DNA of 64,000 bases, from assembly GCA_037179335.1 (NCBI GenBank), contig JAKZHN010000016.1, positions 496,001 through 560,000 of the forward strand. Direction: 5' to 3'. This document shows, one piece after another, positions 25,201-37,008 of the stretch. Below the pieces are notes generated by a model. It had not been told where the DNA came from and searched no databases. It worked only from the letters and a program-made list of their open reading frames with translations. Every line of letters starts with the position of its first letter. Positions within the stretch are counted from its first letter, which is position 1. The DNA comes from Cyclaneusma minus. Lineage: Eukaryota > Ascomycota > Leotiomycetes > Marthamycetales > Marthamycetaceae. The translations under genes were made by a program, and so were the position numbers.

Positions 25201-27369
25201 GCCGCGGCTACAAGAAGGTTCGTGAGGAAGCGCGTGACTTGAAGCAAATATCCTACAAACTGGAGAACAAGGTTGTTGAGTTGACCCAATCTCTGGGCAC
25301 CATCAAGAGAGAGAACAAGACGCTCCTCAACCAAGTGGAAAACTATGAGAACCAGATCAAGTCGTGGAAGAATCGTCACAACGCACTGGAGACGCGAAAC
25401 AAGGAGTTGCAGACGGAAGCGAACCAGGCTGGCATTACAGCTGCTCGCCTCGCTGCCATGGAGTCGGACATGGAGAAGCTGCAGCAAAACTACGACGAAG
25501 CCTTGACTAACGTCAAACGTTTGCAGGAAGATGAGAAAGAGCTCCGCGAATCTCTCAGGGCATCTTCACTGGAACAGGAAAGAGCCAAGCAGGCGAGTAG
25601 CGCGTCTGAAGCTGAAAGTGTCACGCTGAAGCAACAGATCAACGAGCTCCAGGAACAGCTGGAGATGGCGAAGCGTGTGGTGCCCGCCCAACTTAATGGT
25701 GACATGTCAAACGGCAATGCCGTCCAGCTACCGGCAACAGGCTTGATCAACTTGGTATCCTCCAAGAAGCCAAAGAGGCGGAGTGCTGGGGCCGAGACAC
25801 GCGAGATTGACCGTTTCAGCGCGGCATACAACCCGCGACCTGTATCTATGGCTGTTACCAGTGGTATGAATGCACGTCAGCTGCCAGGGTCGACCTTCCT
25901 GCCAAGCGTCGACAACGTGGAGATGGAGCTTGAAAATCTGCTTGCAGACGAAGATGGTCTCAATGAGGAGGTAACCATGGGCTTAATCAAGAACCTCAAG
26001 ATCCCAGCTCCTGGTACCACTCCACCCCCGAGCGACAAAGAGGTCCTTTTCCCATCGTACCTGATCAACTTGGTCACTTCGGAGATGTGGAACAATGGCT
26101 TTGTGAAGGAGTCTGAGCGTTTCTTGGCCAATGTGATGCAATCAATCCAACAGGAGGTGATGCAGCAGGACGCGGACAAGATCGACGAAGCCATCAACCC
26201 GGGTGCTTTCTGGCTTTCGAACGTCCACGAAATGCTATCATTCGTGTTCCTTGCCGAAGACTGGTATGAAGCTCAGAAGACTGACAACTACGAGTACGAT
26301 CGACTGCTCGAGATCGTCAAGCACGACTTGGAAAGCCTGGAATTCAACATCTATCACACTTGGATGAAGGTGCTCAAGAAGAAACTGCAAAAGATGATCA
26401 TTCCCGCCATCATCGAGTCACAGTCTCTGCCCGGTTTTGTTACGAATGAAAGCAACCGATTCCTCGGCAAACTTCTACAGTCAAGTACAACGCCGGCATA
26501 CAGTATGGACAACCTACTCAGTCTTTTGAACAATGTTTTCAAGGCGATGAAGGCATACTACCTCGAGGAGTCGATAATCACGCAGACCGTAACGGAGCTA
26601 CTTCGCCTCGTCGGCGTCACCGCTTTCAATGATCTACTCATGAGAAGGAATTTCCTTTCGTGGAAGAGAGGCTTACAAATCAACTACAACATAACCCGCA
26701 TTGAAGAATGGTGCAAGAGCCACGACATGCCAGAAGGAACGCTTCAGTTGGAGCATCTTATGGTGAGTGCAATCTGATCGACATGCGGACCCCAAGCTGA
26801 CTGTGTTTAAAGCAAGCAACGAAACTGCTGCAGCTGAAGAAAGCCACACTGAACGACATCGAGATCATTCAAGATATCTGCTGGATGTAAGTATTCTATC
26901 CATGAGCGAACAATAATTTATTGGCACTAATGCAATCCGCAGGCTTTCTCCCAACCAAATCCAGAAACTGCTCAATCAGTATCTCGTTGCTGACTATGAG
27001 CAACCCATCAACGGCGAGATCATGAAGGCCGTTGCTTCGCGCGTCACCGAGAAGAGCGATGTGCTATTGTTAACCGCAGTAGACATGGATGATAGTGGAC
27101 CATATGAGATCGCAGAGCCCCGAGTGATTACAGCACTTGAAACCTACACGCCCTCGTGTAAGTGTCTAATGCTAATAACTTATCTTCAAGGTCCGAGCTA
27201 ACATATCCCAGGGCTCCAAACGCCTCGACTGAAGAGACTCGCTGAAATCGTATCAGCCCAGGCTATTGCGCAACAAGAGAAGCTGGAATATCCCGGCGAC
27301 GCCCTTGAACAGTATGACGGCATGAACGAGGACAACGAGCTCACAGATGACGAAATGAACGCATCCTGA
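22279..27369 (+). CDS. MYO2: Class V myosin heavy chain (MYO2/MYO5 type)
   Basis: Actin motor for polarised transport of secretory vesicles and organelles. The 1588-aa model starts MVQNYEVGTKAWQ and has six introns: 22414-22468, 22602-22655, 22846-22900, 26763-26812, 26887-26942 and 27158-27211. The motor domain (about residues 70-780) shows the P-loop GESGAGKT near 168, NDNSSRFGKY (switch I), DIYGFEHF (switch II region) and the actin-binding HYIRCIKPNE. Six IQ motifs follow (from MIQKNLKAKYYRR to VQSLWRGIRARRG), then a coiled coil. The C-terminal DIL/cargo-binding globular tail contains LLSLLNNVFKAMKAYYLEE and SWKRGLQINYNITRIEEWC. Length matches fungal Myo2-type myosins. The upstream region carries a repeat array. 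Confidence 0.97.
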
Positions 27370-27988
27370 GCATGTATCCGCATCTTGCGCTAGAAATGCG
27401 CTCGTCTTGCAGTTGCAGATGACCATGTTTGCACGCTCCATGCCGCATACGATGTGCGCAGCGTTCTCTTGTATATGGATTGTGTATTTATCCTTTCCAC
27501 CTGTTCGAATCAGCGCGGCATTTTCAGACATCACAATCCGGTTGCTCACAGGCTTTGACTTTGGGTGCTCGGACAAGAGAGGAAGCATATCCGTTTGATG
27601 TACCATAAAAACCTGTGTTGTCCCGGGCGTATACTAGGCGTTCACTTTAAAGGCATTGGAAGCCATGGGGGAGGAGCCCAAACATCTTTCAAGCGCGGTG
27701 TTCGTAGGTACCCAGTCGCGAAAGTTAATCACAAGGTTTATGCAGATCTGTGAATATGAGTAATTCCATTGAATGTCTGCTAAGATTCAATAAGAGTAAT
27801 GGCACAAGAATCGTCACTACCCCTATAATAGGGGTCAAGTTCGGCCGGAAATAGGGCGGAGTTAGTAACCTGAAAGCTCAGGCCAATAATTCGACATCGC
27901 TGGCACGACTGGACCTAGTCTCCCAAAAATTAATATTCGGTCGTTTCGCGCCGAGAAAATTGAAGCTGCTTGTCGCAACACAAACAGA
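27370..27988. other. Intergenic, MYO2 3' flank to FAP7 promoter
   Basis: About 620 bp with no supportable gene. A short AT-rich stretch (27920-27945) precedes FAP7. Confidence 0.3.
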
Positions 27989-28617
27989 ATGGGAAAGCAG
28001 CCAAATATCGTCGTCACCGGCACGCCGGGCGTTGGTAAGACGACCCTGTGCGAGCAGCTTGCCCAATCCACTGGATTGAAGCACTTGTCCATCAATGATG
28101 TTGTCAAGGACAAGGCATGCCATGAGGGCTGGGACGACGAGCTCAAGACCTGGATCGTCGATGAGGACAAGGCAAGCAGACCCCAGTTTTGAGACCAGTT
28201 CTATGCTAAGCCCGTATAGTTACTGGATGCTATCGAAGACGAAGTCGAAGCCGGCGGCTGCATAATCGACTGGCACGCATGCGACCTGTTCCCCAAGCGC
28301 TGGATAGACCTGGTCATTGTGCTACGCGTGGACTCGACACTGCTCTACGACCGGTTGAAGGCAAGGTACGCAGTCAACTCGGTATTGATCGTCGCGTTCG
28401 CTGATCTTGTTCTAGGAATTATCCCGAAGCCAAACTACAAGAAAACCTGGATTCCGAGATTATGCAGGTGCTGTTGGAGGAAGCAAGGGACGCCTACGAC
28501 GAAGAGATCATTGTCGAGCTCACCAGCAATACTACCGACGAGATGGAGAGCAACATTGAGCGCATCGAACTCTGGTTGAAGCAGTGGAAGATCGACCACG
28601 GCGACGACTCTACCTAG
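27989..28617 (+). CDS. FAP7: Adenylate kinase 6 / ribosome biogenesis factor FAP7
   Basis: Small P-loop NMP kinase-like ATPase. The FAP7/hCINAP family acts in 18S rRNA maturation and has adenylate kinase activity. The 176-aa model has Walker A GTPGVGKTT at residues 9-17, the NMP-binding region (HLSINDVVK), IIDWHACDLFPKRW and the lid region (YDRLKARNYPEAKLQENLDSE, split here by an intron). The first intron, 28172-28219, has a GC-AG donor (AAG|GCAAGC); the second, 28366-28415, is normal GT-AG. The stop codon is 51 bp from the stop codon of HAM1 on the other strand, so the transcripts must nearly or actually overlap. Confidence 0.95.
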
Positions 28618-28668
28618 CAAATGAAGCCCCGATACGCACACCCCGAGATCCTCTCTTCTACATCAAAG

Positions 28669-29518
28669 TTAGGAGTCTTCTTGCAGCCACCTCTTCAGCT
28701 TTTCCAACGCGCGGTAGCGATGAGAGATCTTGTTCTTCTCGACCTTGTCCATTTCGGCATATCTGGACTCGTTAGATCACGAACACTTGTGAAAGGGTGC
28801 TTCGTATCCGACTTACGTCTGGCCCTCATACTCGAAAATCGGGTCCCATCCTGCGGCATGTGAGTGAGTCTATCAACAGGCTGTTAATACGTCGAGGACT
28901 ATGTGGTGCTCACCGAAACTTGTGGGACCTCGAGCCGGTACGATCTTGCCCTGCACAGCGAGTTTAGCTGCTTATTCTCGTCGGGGGGGAAAAGGTCCGG
29001 CTACTTACCTTGGTTCGGCCCTGGAAGATGATGGGCTCGTGCCCAGGACCTTCGGAGTAGGCAAAAGTGCACACGGCCTCGGCGGACTTGTCAGGGAAAG
29101 CGGCAAGCATGCTATTGAGGCCGTCATGCCCAATAGACTCGAGAAACCATTTGCTGCTTTGGCTTAGGTCTATGACGGACGGGTGGTGTTGTGAAGCTGG
29201 TGCTGTGACTTACATGTAGGGGCCAGGGAGCTCTTTCAAGGCGGTGAAACAGAGACATGTGTCTTCGACTAGGACAGGGCCTTGGACCTGCAATTTTGCC
29301 AGGGGAAATAAGTAGCATGCTTTTTCGAGGAGCTACAATGCACATACTGCTTCTGCGGCGCGACGGCACTTGTCTTTGGAGATATCTTCAATGGTTCCCT
29401 GTAGCTCGGGTAGATCCAGCGACTGGCTGTGCAAGTCGACGGTGCCGGCCAAGATGGCCTGCACCTCGGCGAGCTTGTTCTTGTTGCCAGTGATGAAATT
29501 GAGCTGCTTGGGAGCCAT
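28669..29518 (-). CDS. HAM1: Inosine triphosphate pyrophosphatase HAM1
   Basis: Hydrolyses non-canonical purine triphosphates (ITP, dITP, XTP) and so cleanses the nucleotide pool. The compact 184-aa protein is spread over six exons (introns 29288-29347, 29154-29213, 28951-29008, 28851-28913 and 28763-28816). Family motifs: [12 protein letters not shown] at the N-terminus, [47 protein letters not shown] and [10 protein letters not shown]. The start ATG is the one giving MAPKQLNF; an in-frame open stretch upstream is not needed. It is tail to tail with FAP7. Confidence 0.95.
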
Positions 29519-30154
29519 GACTGCGACTGTGCTGCGTATGTAGAGCTTTGGCCGCTGCTGTTTGGTATTCTGCTGTCGGGGCCGGAAGCACATTTATCCT
29601 TGGCGACATTTTTTATGAAGCCCCAGTGCCATCGGACACCGTCGGAGCTCTGCTCGTTCAGCAAGATGCTATTGCACCATCTGGATAGGACGGCCATGGC
29701 TGGAACTTGCTTCGCATCCTGTGCAATGAGATGCGTGTCGGGGGTTGATTCTCAGCTCAGTATGGTCCCGGTCCCAGTCATCTCTGCTTTGCAAGCCCCT
29801 GGCTTCAATCCGGTCGCGCTTTGCAAGCTAATGGAAGAACGGCACGGCGAGCTGAGCAAAGCCAGCCGGGCCAGTTCCTTTTGATCGTCTCAGACTCTCA
29901 GTCTATGTTCACCCAAGACACTGGTTGGTGGCGGAAGCACAGCGCGGAAGATGCCATATAGCCACAGGCATAAATAAAGAGACACCATCGAAATCTCGGC
30001 CCTCGACCGTCCAGCCTGCCATTTGATCACTACCGACTGTGCCTCTCTCCGTCCCCTCCGTCCCGTCCCGTTCCTTCAATGGCTGTCGTCGCAAGGCCAA
30101 TCCACCGTCACTGACGCCCAGCCCCTGCGCATACGACCAGCGACTCCGACAAGC
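29519..30154. promoter_or_regulatory. Divergent intergenic region, HAM1 / P450
   Basis: About 640 bp between start codons. An AT-rich sequence near 29970 (CATAAATAAAG) could be the TATA element of the P450 gene. No other structure is seen. Confidence 0.4.
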
Positions 30155-32375
30155 ATGGACGATGCTTCCGCTCGCGTGTCGGGCGTGCTGCGCGAGCTCG
30201 CCAAGACGTGCTCTTCCCCCCAAGCTGCCGCTTTACTGGCTACGCTCGCTGTCATCGCCCTCGTGACCACGCGCTTGACCAGTGCCCGACCGACAGTACG
30301 TATCAATGGGTCATGGACCGTACCGATGCTGCCATACTGGCTGCCTGTGCTGGGCCATGCTTTGGAATTGTACGTCGCCTAGGCTGCTGCAAAAATATGC
30401 CTACCAGTTTCTGACTTAGCCGGATAGTTTTTTGTATCCCGCCAGCTTTTTGAGGCAGGCAAGGTATGATATCTCACAATAATATCTATGCTTGAGTGGG
30501 ACTGAAGCCCGGCCTTAGAGATGCAAGTCCGCATGGAACATTCGCCATTAATCTTGGCTCAACCACACACAATATATGTTGGTATCCCATAAAACTCTAT
30601 TATAACTCATTACATACACTAACAGGCCCCTTCGCAGTTTCTGATCCCGGCCTGGTGAAAGCGTGAGCTCCTCCCTTGCGAGACAAGCTGTGTACTGCAT
30701 GGCTAAGTATCATACAGCGCCTTGAACCAACGGGAATCCACTCTGCAATTCCGAGGCATCGAATGGATCGTCATGAATCGTGTAGGTAACCCTGCCCTAT
30801 GAACCCGAACACTTCACTGACGAGAGCAGTTCTTTGGCATTCCAAATCGACTGAAAGCTAGATATATGGCAATCTGGGATGTGCGAGATCCCCCTGAATT
30901 CGAGGCACTGCACAATGCTGACTCCTATAGGAACTGAACGCCTGCATCACAAACACCCTAATGCGCGAACCATCAATCAGCAAGATATTAGACCCCACTA
31001 TTAGAGGCCTAGAGGTGAACATCCCAAGCATGATATCCTTCACAGACTCTCCCGTCGACCAACAGCCGTGGGAGCAATCCGGTTTTGTCGACCTCGTTCC
31101 CTCCTCACCATCCTCAGAACCAGTTGTGGAAGCCAATCTCATGGGACTCATGCGCGACATGATGGGCTACGTGTCCGTCCCTGCACTCTTTGGCCGCGCC
31201 TTCTTGGAAAATTTCCCCGATGTTCTGCAGAACCTGTATGCCATGGATCTAGGACTGAATTGGTTTCTGATGGGCGTTCCCCGATGGCTGCCGATTCCTC
31301 CCGCAACGAGGGCTCATATTGCGAGGAAGAAATTGCTGGACAGCATTGCTGCTTTTCATGTGGCGCTCGACAAGGCTTTGGATGGTAGAGGCGATGCGAT
31401 GTGGGGAGATATGGATGATGTGAGCGAGACGTTGCTCAAGCGCCATGACCTATTCGTCCGTAAGTTTCCCGAGCACCTGGTATTTCACCACGTCCCATAA
31501 GCTAAGAGCCATTTCAGGTCGTGGCTTTGTACCAGAAGAACGAGGAGACATCGCTGTGAGTATAAGTTTATGTTTAGTTGGTGGCAATTCAACATTACTG
31601 ATACAACGCAGATCCTTTGGGCAATGACGGTGAACGCCAACCTCCTGGTCTTCTGGCTCATCCTCCACATCCTCGCTACACCCGGCTTGGCCGCCCGCAT
31701 CCGCGAGGAAGTTGCCCCGTACGTGCAAGTCTCGGAACCCGTCACAATTGGTAGCATCTCCTCAGCACCACAATTGAAAATCGCACACGAGATGCTGTCT
31801 AGTAACTGCCCACTCCTGAAGTCAGCATATTTAGAGGCATTGCGATTAAGCAGCCAGCCATGGTCGATACGAAAAGTCACCGCCGCCGAGAACGTCGTCA
31901 TTTCGGCCGAAAAGAAGGAAGGCAACAGTATTCCTTCGTATGCGGTGAGGCCCGGTGAATATGTGACGTTACCACATGACTTGCACCAGCTCGATGCAAG
32001 ATGTTACGAAGATCCACTGGTTTTTAGGCCAGAAAGGTTTATTAAGGAGGATGAGAAAGGCGTCGTGTCGGTGGAGATGGGTTCCATCAAACCCTTTGGC
32101 GGAGGTCAGTGACTTTGACTGTCCAGCTTTTTGTGGCCCACGTACCAATACTAATACATTCATTCACAGGACCGTCAATATGCAAGGGTAAGATCTTCGC
32201 CGAGCGCGAATGTCTGTCGCTAGTGGCAGGAGTACTTGTCTGCTGGGACTTTGAGCCGGTCGATCCAGACGGTTGGAAAATACCGGCGCAGCAGAAGACG
32301 ACTGCTGTTGCACTGCCGGCGAAGGATGTAAGAGTAATGATTAGGCGCAGGAAAGTGGAAGATCGGAGCTCATGA
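30155..32375 (+). CDS. Cytochrome P450, CYP7/CYP8-like (group IV E-class)
   Basis: Membrane-anchored monooxygenase, 575 aa, with nine introns (30370-30427, 30464-30518, 30578-30625, 30663-30717, 30782-30829, 30881-30930, 31460-31517, 31556-31611, 32105-32169). An N-terminal hydrophobic anchor (LLATLAVIALVTTRL) precedes the entry region PYWLPVLGHALEF. The I-helix reads LWAMTVNANLLVFWLILHIL, the N...FW type seen in CYP7/CYP8 sterol and prostanoid P450s rather than AGxDT. The K-helix ExxR is EALR, followed by FRPERF and the heme loop FGGGPSICKG with its cysteine ligand. The third intron (donor GTTGGT) is the least certain junction. No polyketide, peptide or terpene synthase lies nearby, so the substrate is unknown; a sterol or lipid is a guess from the subfamily. 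Confidence 0.9.
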
Positions 32376-32648
32376 AAGGTTGTATATAAGTGTGTTCTAC
32401 AAAGGCGTTCTCAGGGTCCTGGGCTTGGAAAAGCCCAGATCACGCATAATATTGCGGAGTGTTGGTCGCATCAAGTAGCTTCCCATAGCAACTCTAAAAC
32501 TACGCTGTGGCTCTCATAAATGCCAAGACCCAAAATCAACAGGCTCTTCGGCCATTCAAGCTAACCACTGCATCGGATTGGTGTGTCATTTTCAACGCAA
32601 TAGTCTGTTTTACTTAGCATATGCGTCCTCAAAAGCAAGGCCAAAGTC
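32376..32648. other. Convergent intergenic spacer
   Basis: About 270 bp between the P450 stop and the C78 peptidase stop; 3'-UTR-like, with no further feature. Confidence 0.3.
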
Positions 32649-34371
32649 CTATTGAAGCAGGAAGACTAACCGTAAAATCTCAAATTCCTTGTGCCTGTGC
32701 AGATGCTTCGACTCCTTCCGGTATGCCTCCAAAAGCTCCGACGCACGCTTCTCCCTGAAGTTTGTCTGGCCAACACGCTTCAACACGCTCGCGTTGTCGT
32801 GGAATGAAGGGTTAAACACTAGAATACCTCGATCCCCGTTGACTTTCTCTTCAAAGCCAACGATAGTGAGGGAGTGACCTGAGTATTCTGTTAGCATGGG
32901 CCGACAGAATCGTAGGCGGACTGTACCTGGTTGTTGAAGGTAGAGGGGCGGCAACCCGGTGTTTATAATTGCATCTCTATTTCCTTTCGATGCATCCTTG
33001 AAATAGCCCTCCGCATATTCCAGGAGCTTTTGGTAGGCGGGTCGGTCCTCTGTTGACTTGAAACATCTCACTTGGATGCTACGGAGCGAGCAGTCATTAG
33101 CTGAGGCCCTCTAGCGTGGAATGTGAAGAAAGGAGACTCACGGTATGTCGAGGCTCAGAAGCATTGCTTGGGCCTAGTTGCTTTTAGTTCGAGAGAGTCA
33201 AGTACCTAAACTGGGAGCTTGGATTACCTCGGGGGTGCCAATGTACTTTCTTGTTCCCTTAATGCCGCCCGTCTCAGCTCTGCATTGAGCGTTGATTCCC
33301 AGGTCCCAAGCGTGCTCAATGTAATTCTGTATTTGAAAAATGGTAGGTATCTTGTCATTGAAATGAGGAAAGCCGCGGTGCTTCGCAGCAATGATATAAG
33401 ATGCCATCATTTGTAGGTTTCGGTATCCGCAAAAACCCCCTATGTCTAGTGAGCAATTCTGAAAAGCCACGAACAGGACTAGAAAAAGTACCTTCTTTGT
33501 TCAACTTGGAGATGTGCTGCACGGAAGGGTGGCACAGATAGGCCCGCTCAACCGACGTGTCTTGGCTCAAGAGCTGCTCGAGCACGGGAATGATGCCCTC
33601 GGCATAGTTCTCAGCAGCTTGGAATTGTACTTGTTCGAGTCTACCCCTGGAGTCCATCTTCCGGACGGCTTGATGCTGTCCGTCCGATTCGATCAGTTTC
33701 CTGAGCCGCTCGGGCATCTGCTTTTCGTTCGCATAGGGTCCCAGTCCATCTTTCTGCCCTGCATGTTAGCTGGTACACGTGACTACAGAATTAGAACACC
33801 AACCCCTTTGCCGTTTTTGAGAGGGTTCTTCAACTGCGGAAGTATGCTGTGAGACGGGTTAGAGGAGTCGGGCATCCGCAGCAAGGCTTTCCAGGAAGCT
33901 TTAGCAGCTTCTTGCTTCTGCGTGCTGGAAGCAACAGAGGATGAATGTCCATTGGAGGAGGCGGGCTGCTTAGTTCGCTTTTGCCTTGGATGCTGGGGAA
34001 TAGCTTCGTTGCTCGAGATGGCATCACAGGAAGTCTCGGTCTTATGCATTTCGGCATGCAAGTCCAATTCTGGTAGCGGAATAGCCTCACCACAGCCGTC
34101 TACTTCACAAAAGACGAAGGGGAAGTTGTCCACTGTGGGAGCCTCACTGCGGCTGGCAGCTGGGGCAGGGGCGCCATTATGGCCCACGGCTGGGTCGTCG
34201 CAAACGAAAGGGGAGACTCCTTCTGAATGCTCCTCTTCCAGGTGGTACTGAATAACAGTCAGTTGTTGGCCCTTCATAGTAGTGAGTGGGCTAAGGTGGG
34301 ATGATTACCATCAGCCGGTAATTGCTGGCAGCTTTGAAACCGCAGAACGGGCAGGGCTGAGGCGCCTCCAT
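32649..34371 (-). CDS. ZUP1/UFSP-like cysteine peptidase (family C78) with zinc fingers
   Basis: Peptidase C78-domain protein related to ZUFSP/ZUP1, a K63-ubiquitin deubiquitinase, and to S. pombe mug105. The 464-aa model has introns 34248-34308, 33754-33803, 33440-33491, 33174-33227, 33079-33141 and 32879-32926. N-terminal zinc-finger-like motifs are CPFC...HLEEEH and CEVDGC...HAEMH. The catalytic cysteine lies in GGFCGYRNLQMM (about residue 260) and the catalytic histidine in PGHSLTIVGFE (about 390). The second intron could use alternative junctions (33759-33799). The last intron is 48 bp, stop-free and a multiple of three; removing it joins LQQPG to HSLTIVG as the family requires. The C-terminus may instead continue past a possible donor at ILR|GTTAGT, so the stop is somewhat uncertain. 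Confidence 0.85.
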
Positions 34372-34874
34372 GGCTGCTTCGGCGGGTGGGGACTATGCTA
34401 TCACATCCGTGAATGGAGATTCAATGCCTGGCCGACGGCTCGGGTTACATATTATCTCAACCGCGCGGTTGGCGGGCCACTTTTAAAGTGGACGCAAGCA
34501 TCGCGGGAAGAATGTTGCTGCGAATGCGGAAGCTGAGCTTTGTTCCCGCTCCTTCGAAAAGCGCGCTAAGGCTCGGGGCGACACAAGCTTCATCTTTAAA
34601 TTTAATGCATTACTCTACGTCACGCACATAAAGAGCAGCTTTGCGTTGAGGACCATTTTACTTGAGCTAAACCTGTCATGCGTCGTCTCTATTGACGTCG
34701 GTCTCTGCCCAGGTCCATTGCTCTTTGATGTGCGCTTCTCCTTTTCGTGCTTTGCGCAAGCTTGAAGCTAGTCCGGGCCAGGAAGCCTGAACTTCGCATC
34801 TACGTCTCGCAAGACGCCTCTGCCGCTAATGCCATGGGTATCCTCGACTGCTGCCTACACCAAGCCACGTGAGT
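34372..34874. promoter_or_regulatory. Upstream region of the C78 peptidase / 3' flank of SerRS
   Basis: About 500 bp between two leftward genes. It contains AT-rich segments (34590-34620) but no gene or repeat I can support. Confidence 0.3.
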
Positions 34875-36617
34875 TCACGTAGTCTTGAGATCCTTGAGTT
34901 TGTCCGCTGTTTTGGACACATCTGCCTTGCCCGTCTTCTCGCTCTTTGCCTTCGCCTTTTGCGACGTCGAGTCCTTTGGAAGTTCCTTGGTGAATGGCAG
35001 GAACTCTGGTGCACCGGGCAAGTACTTCCGGAGAGGTTCGGGGACATTCCAGCCCTAAACGCGAAATCAGTCAGATGGAAAGGAAAATCATGGGAGGTAC
35101 AGATACTCACGTCTTCGGTTTGGAAGTTCTCCAACAGACAGCATAGGGCACGCTCTGTCGCGCAAAGTGTCGAGTTGAGCGCGTGAACATACTTCTTGCG
35201 GACATCTGTCTGCGTCTTCGCACCGAACCGAATCTCCAAGGCACGCGACTGATAGTCGGTACAGTTGGAGCACGAGACAAGCTCCTTGTACTCTCCCTGA
35301 AATGGGAACCAGGCTTCCAGATCGTACTTCTTGGCGGCGGCATTGTTCAGGGCACCGGAAACGATGGCGACAACACGGTATGGAACTCCAAGAGACTTGT
35401 AGAACTCTTCCGAGTAGGAGATCATATCATCAAAGGCCTCCCATGATTTCTCAGGGTCGGTCAGGACGAACTGCTCCACCTAAAACGCGAATGTTATCAG
35501 ACAGGGAGCCAGCAACGAACAATAATGCGGCTTACCTTCTCGAATTGATGGACTCGGAAGATACCCCAAGCATCTCGTCCGTGTGATCCGGCTTCTCGTC
35601 GGTAGCAAGTACTGAAGCCGGCATACCTGGGCAGAGTGGTTAGAGAATGCGCTCAGCAGCAGTATTGCGTACTCACTTGATTGGCAAGTCCTTGGCTAGT
35701 AACCATTCATCCGCATGAAATGCCGAGATGGGCTGTTCAGAGGTTGCAATCAAGTATTTGTCGCTCTCGCCGTCGACTACCTTGTAGAGTTCCTCGTCGA
35801 ACTGCTCGAGTTGTGCGGTCTTCGCCATGTAATCTTTCAACATGAACTGGGGGGTTTGGAGCGGCGTGTAGCCTTTCTGAGAGAGAAACTCCAGTCCGTA
35901 GTTGATCATAGCTTGGTTGAGGAAGACACCCCAATTCCTGAGGAAGTAACCTCGATGACCAACCACCTTCACGCCTCTTTCCGGGTCGTATCCATCCAGG
36001 CGGGTAAGCACCTCGTGGTGGGAGAGAACATCGCGCTTTTCCACCTTGACACCTTCTGGAGCCCAAGTCCGTAGCTCTGTGTTGTTGTCCTACTACTCAT
36101 CAGTATATGTAATATGGGACAGTTTCTCCGTAGGTACCTCGTTGTCAGAGACTGGCACAGAGTCGTGAACCAGGTTTCCGATGGTGCCAATCTTGCGTTT
36201 CAGGGCAACGTCCTTCTCTGCTGCGGATTCGAGGGCGGCTTTGTGCTCCTTCTCAAGGCTGGCCTTCTGTTGCATGAGATTGTCGGCATTTTCTTTCGCC
36301 TGGAAAGTAAAGTTTGCGTCAGCAAAGAAAAGGGCACGCAAATGGTGGAAGTAGGACCTTTCTCTTAGCTCCTATCTGCTTTTGGACGTCGTTGATCTTG
36401 GCTTTGATCTGGGTGGCTCCATAGAGTGCTATTTTGACAAGTTAGATGACTGGACAGCGACAGCGTGCAAAGAAATGTACGTACTCTTGCGGTGATCTTC
36501 GTAGAGGGCAATCACCTCGTCGACAACCTCCTCAGAAGCATAGCGGCGGCGCTGAGACTCCTTGATCTTGTTAGGGTCGCCGCCCTTCTCGACGACAAAA
36601 TCGGCTATGTCGAGCAT
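34875..36617 (-). CDS. SES1: Seryl-tRNA synthetase, cytosolic
   Basis: Class II synthetase charging tRNA-Ser. The 472-aa model starts [15 protein letters not shown] and has introns 36429-36484, 36300-36357, 36090-36137, 35627-35676, 35480-35535 and 35055-35110. The N-terminal long-arm coiled coil ([33 protein letters not shown]) is followed by the catalytic core: motif 1 region [16 protein letters not shown], the [10 protein letters not shown] loop, motif 2 [14 protein letters not shown] with [12 protein letters not shown], and motif 3 region [20 protein letters not shown]. The lysine-rich tail ([16 protein letters not shown]) is typical of eukaryotic cytosolic enzymes, and no mitochondrial presequence is visible. 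It is divergent from homoserine kinase. Confidence 0.95.
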
Positions 36618-37008
36618 CTTGACGGAGTTCGCAGAGGCGAATTGGCAGATTTGGAGGAGTGATCGGGACTCTATGTTCTTGAGCTAGACTGTCCAGTCAC
36701 TGCCACTGTCAAATTGAGTCACGGTTGAAGCACAGTCAATTGCACGGCGCCGGTGAGATGTGTGGCCGAAAATGAGGGGCACTGGAAGCTTCAATTAAGC
36801 GGCGGCGCGGCTGCGGGAGGCTGAGCTTAGAGCTTGGTGGGGCAATTGGCGAGGCGATGGAGGGGACGAGGGGTGCGACAGGAACGAGGCTGTCAATTCC
36901 TTTCCCGATCTCGGCTTCGACCAAATCCGAGCTGTCCTCCAGTCGTCTGCAGATAGAACCAGCCCGACGGACACCCACATCTCTCAACAGCGCCAAAGCC
37001 ACTCGACC
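36618..37008. promoter_or_regulatory. Bidirectional promoter, SES1 / THR1
   Basis: Only 391 bp separate the two start codons, so the seryl-tRNA synthetase and homoserine kinase genes must share or abut promoters. It contains GC-rich stretches (36795-36850) but no TATA box that I can identify. Confidence 0.5.

Noticed and set aside
29333..29593. HAM1 start 25 codons further upstream
   Set aside because: The extension begins MCFRPRQQ and has no family support; MAPKQLNF directly precedes the conserved [12 protein letters not shown].
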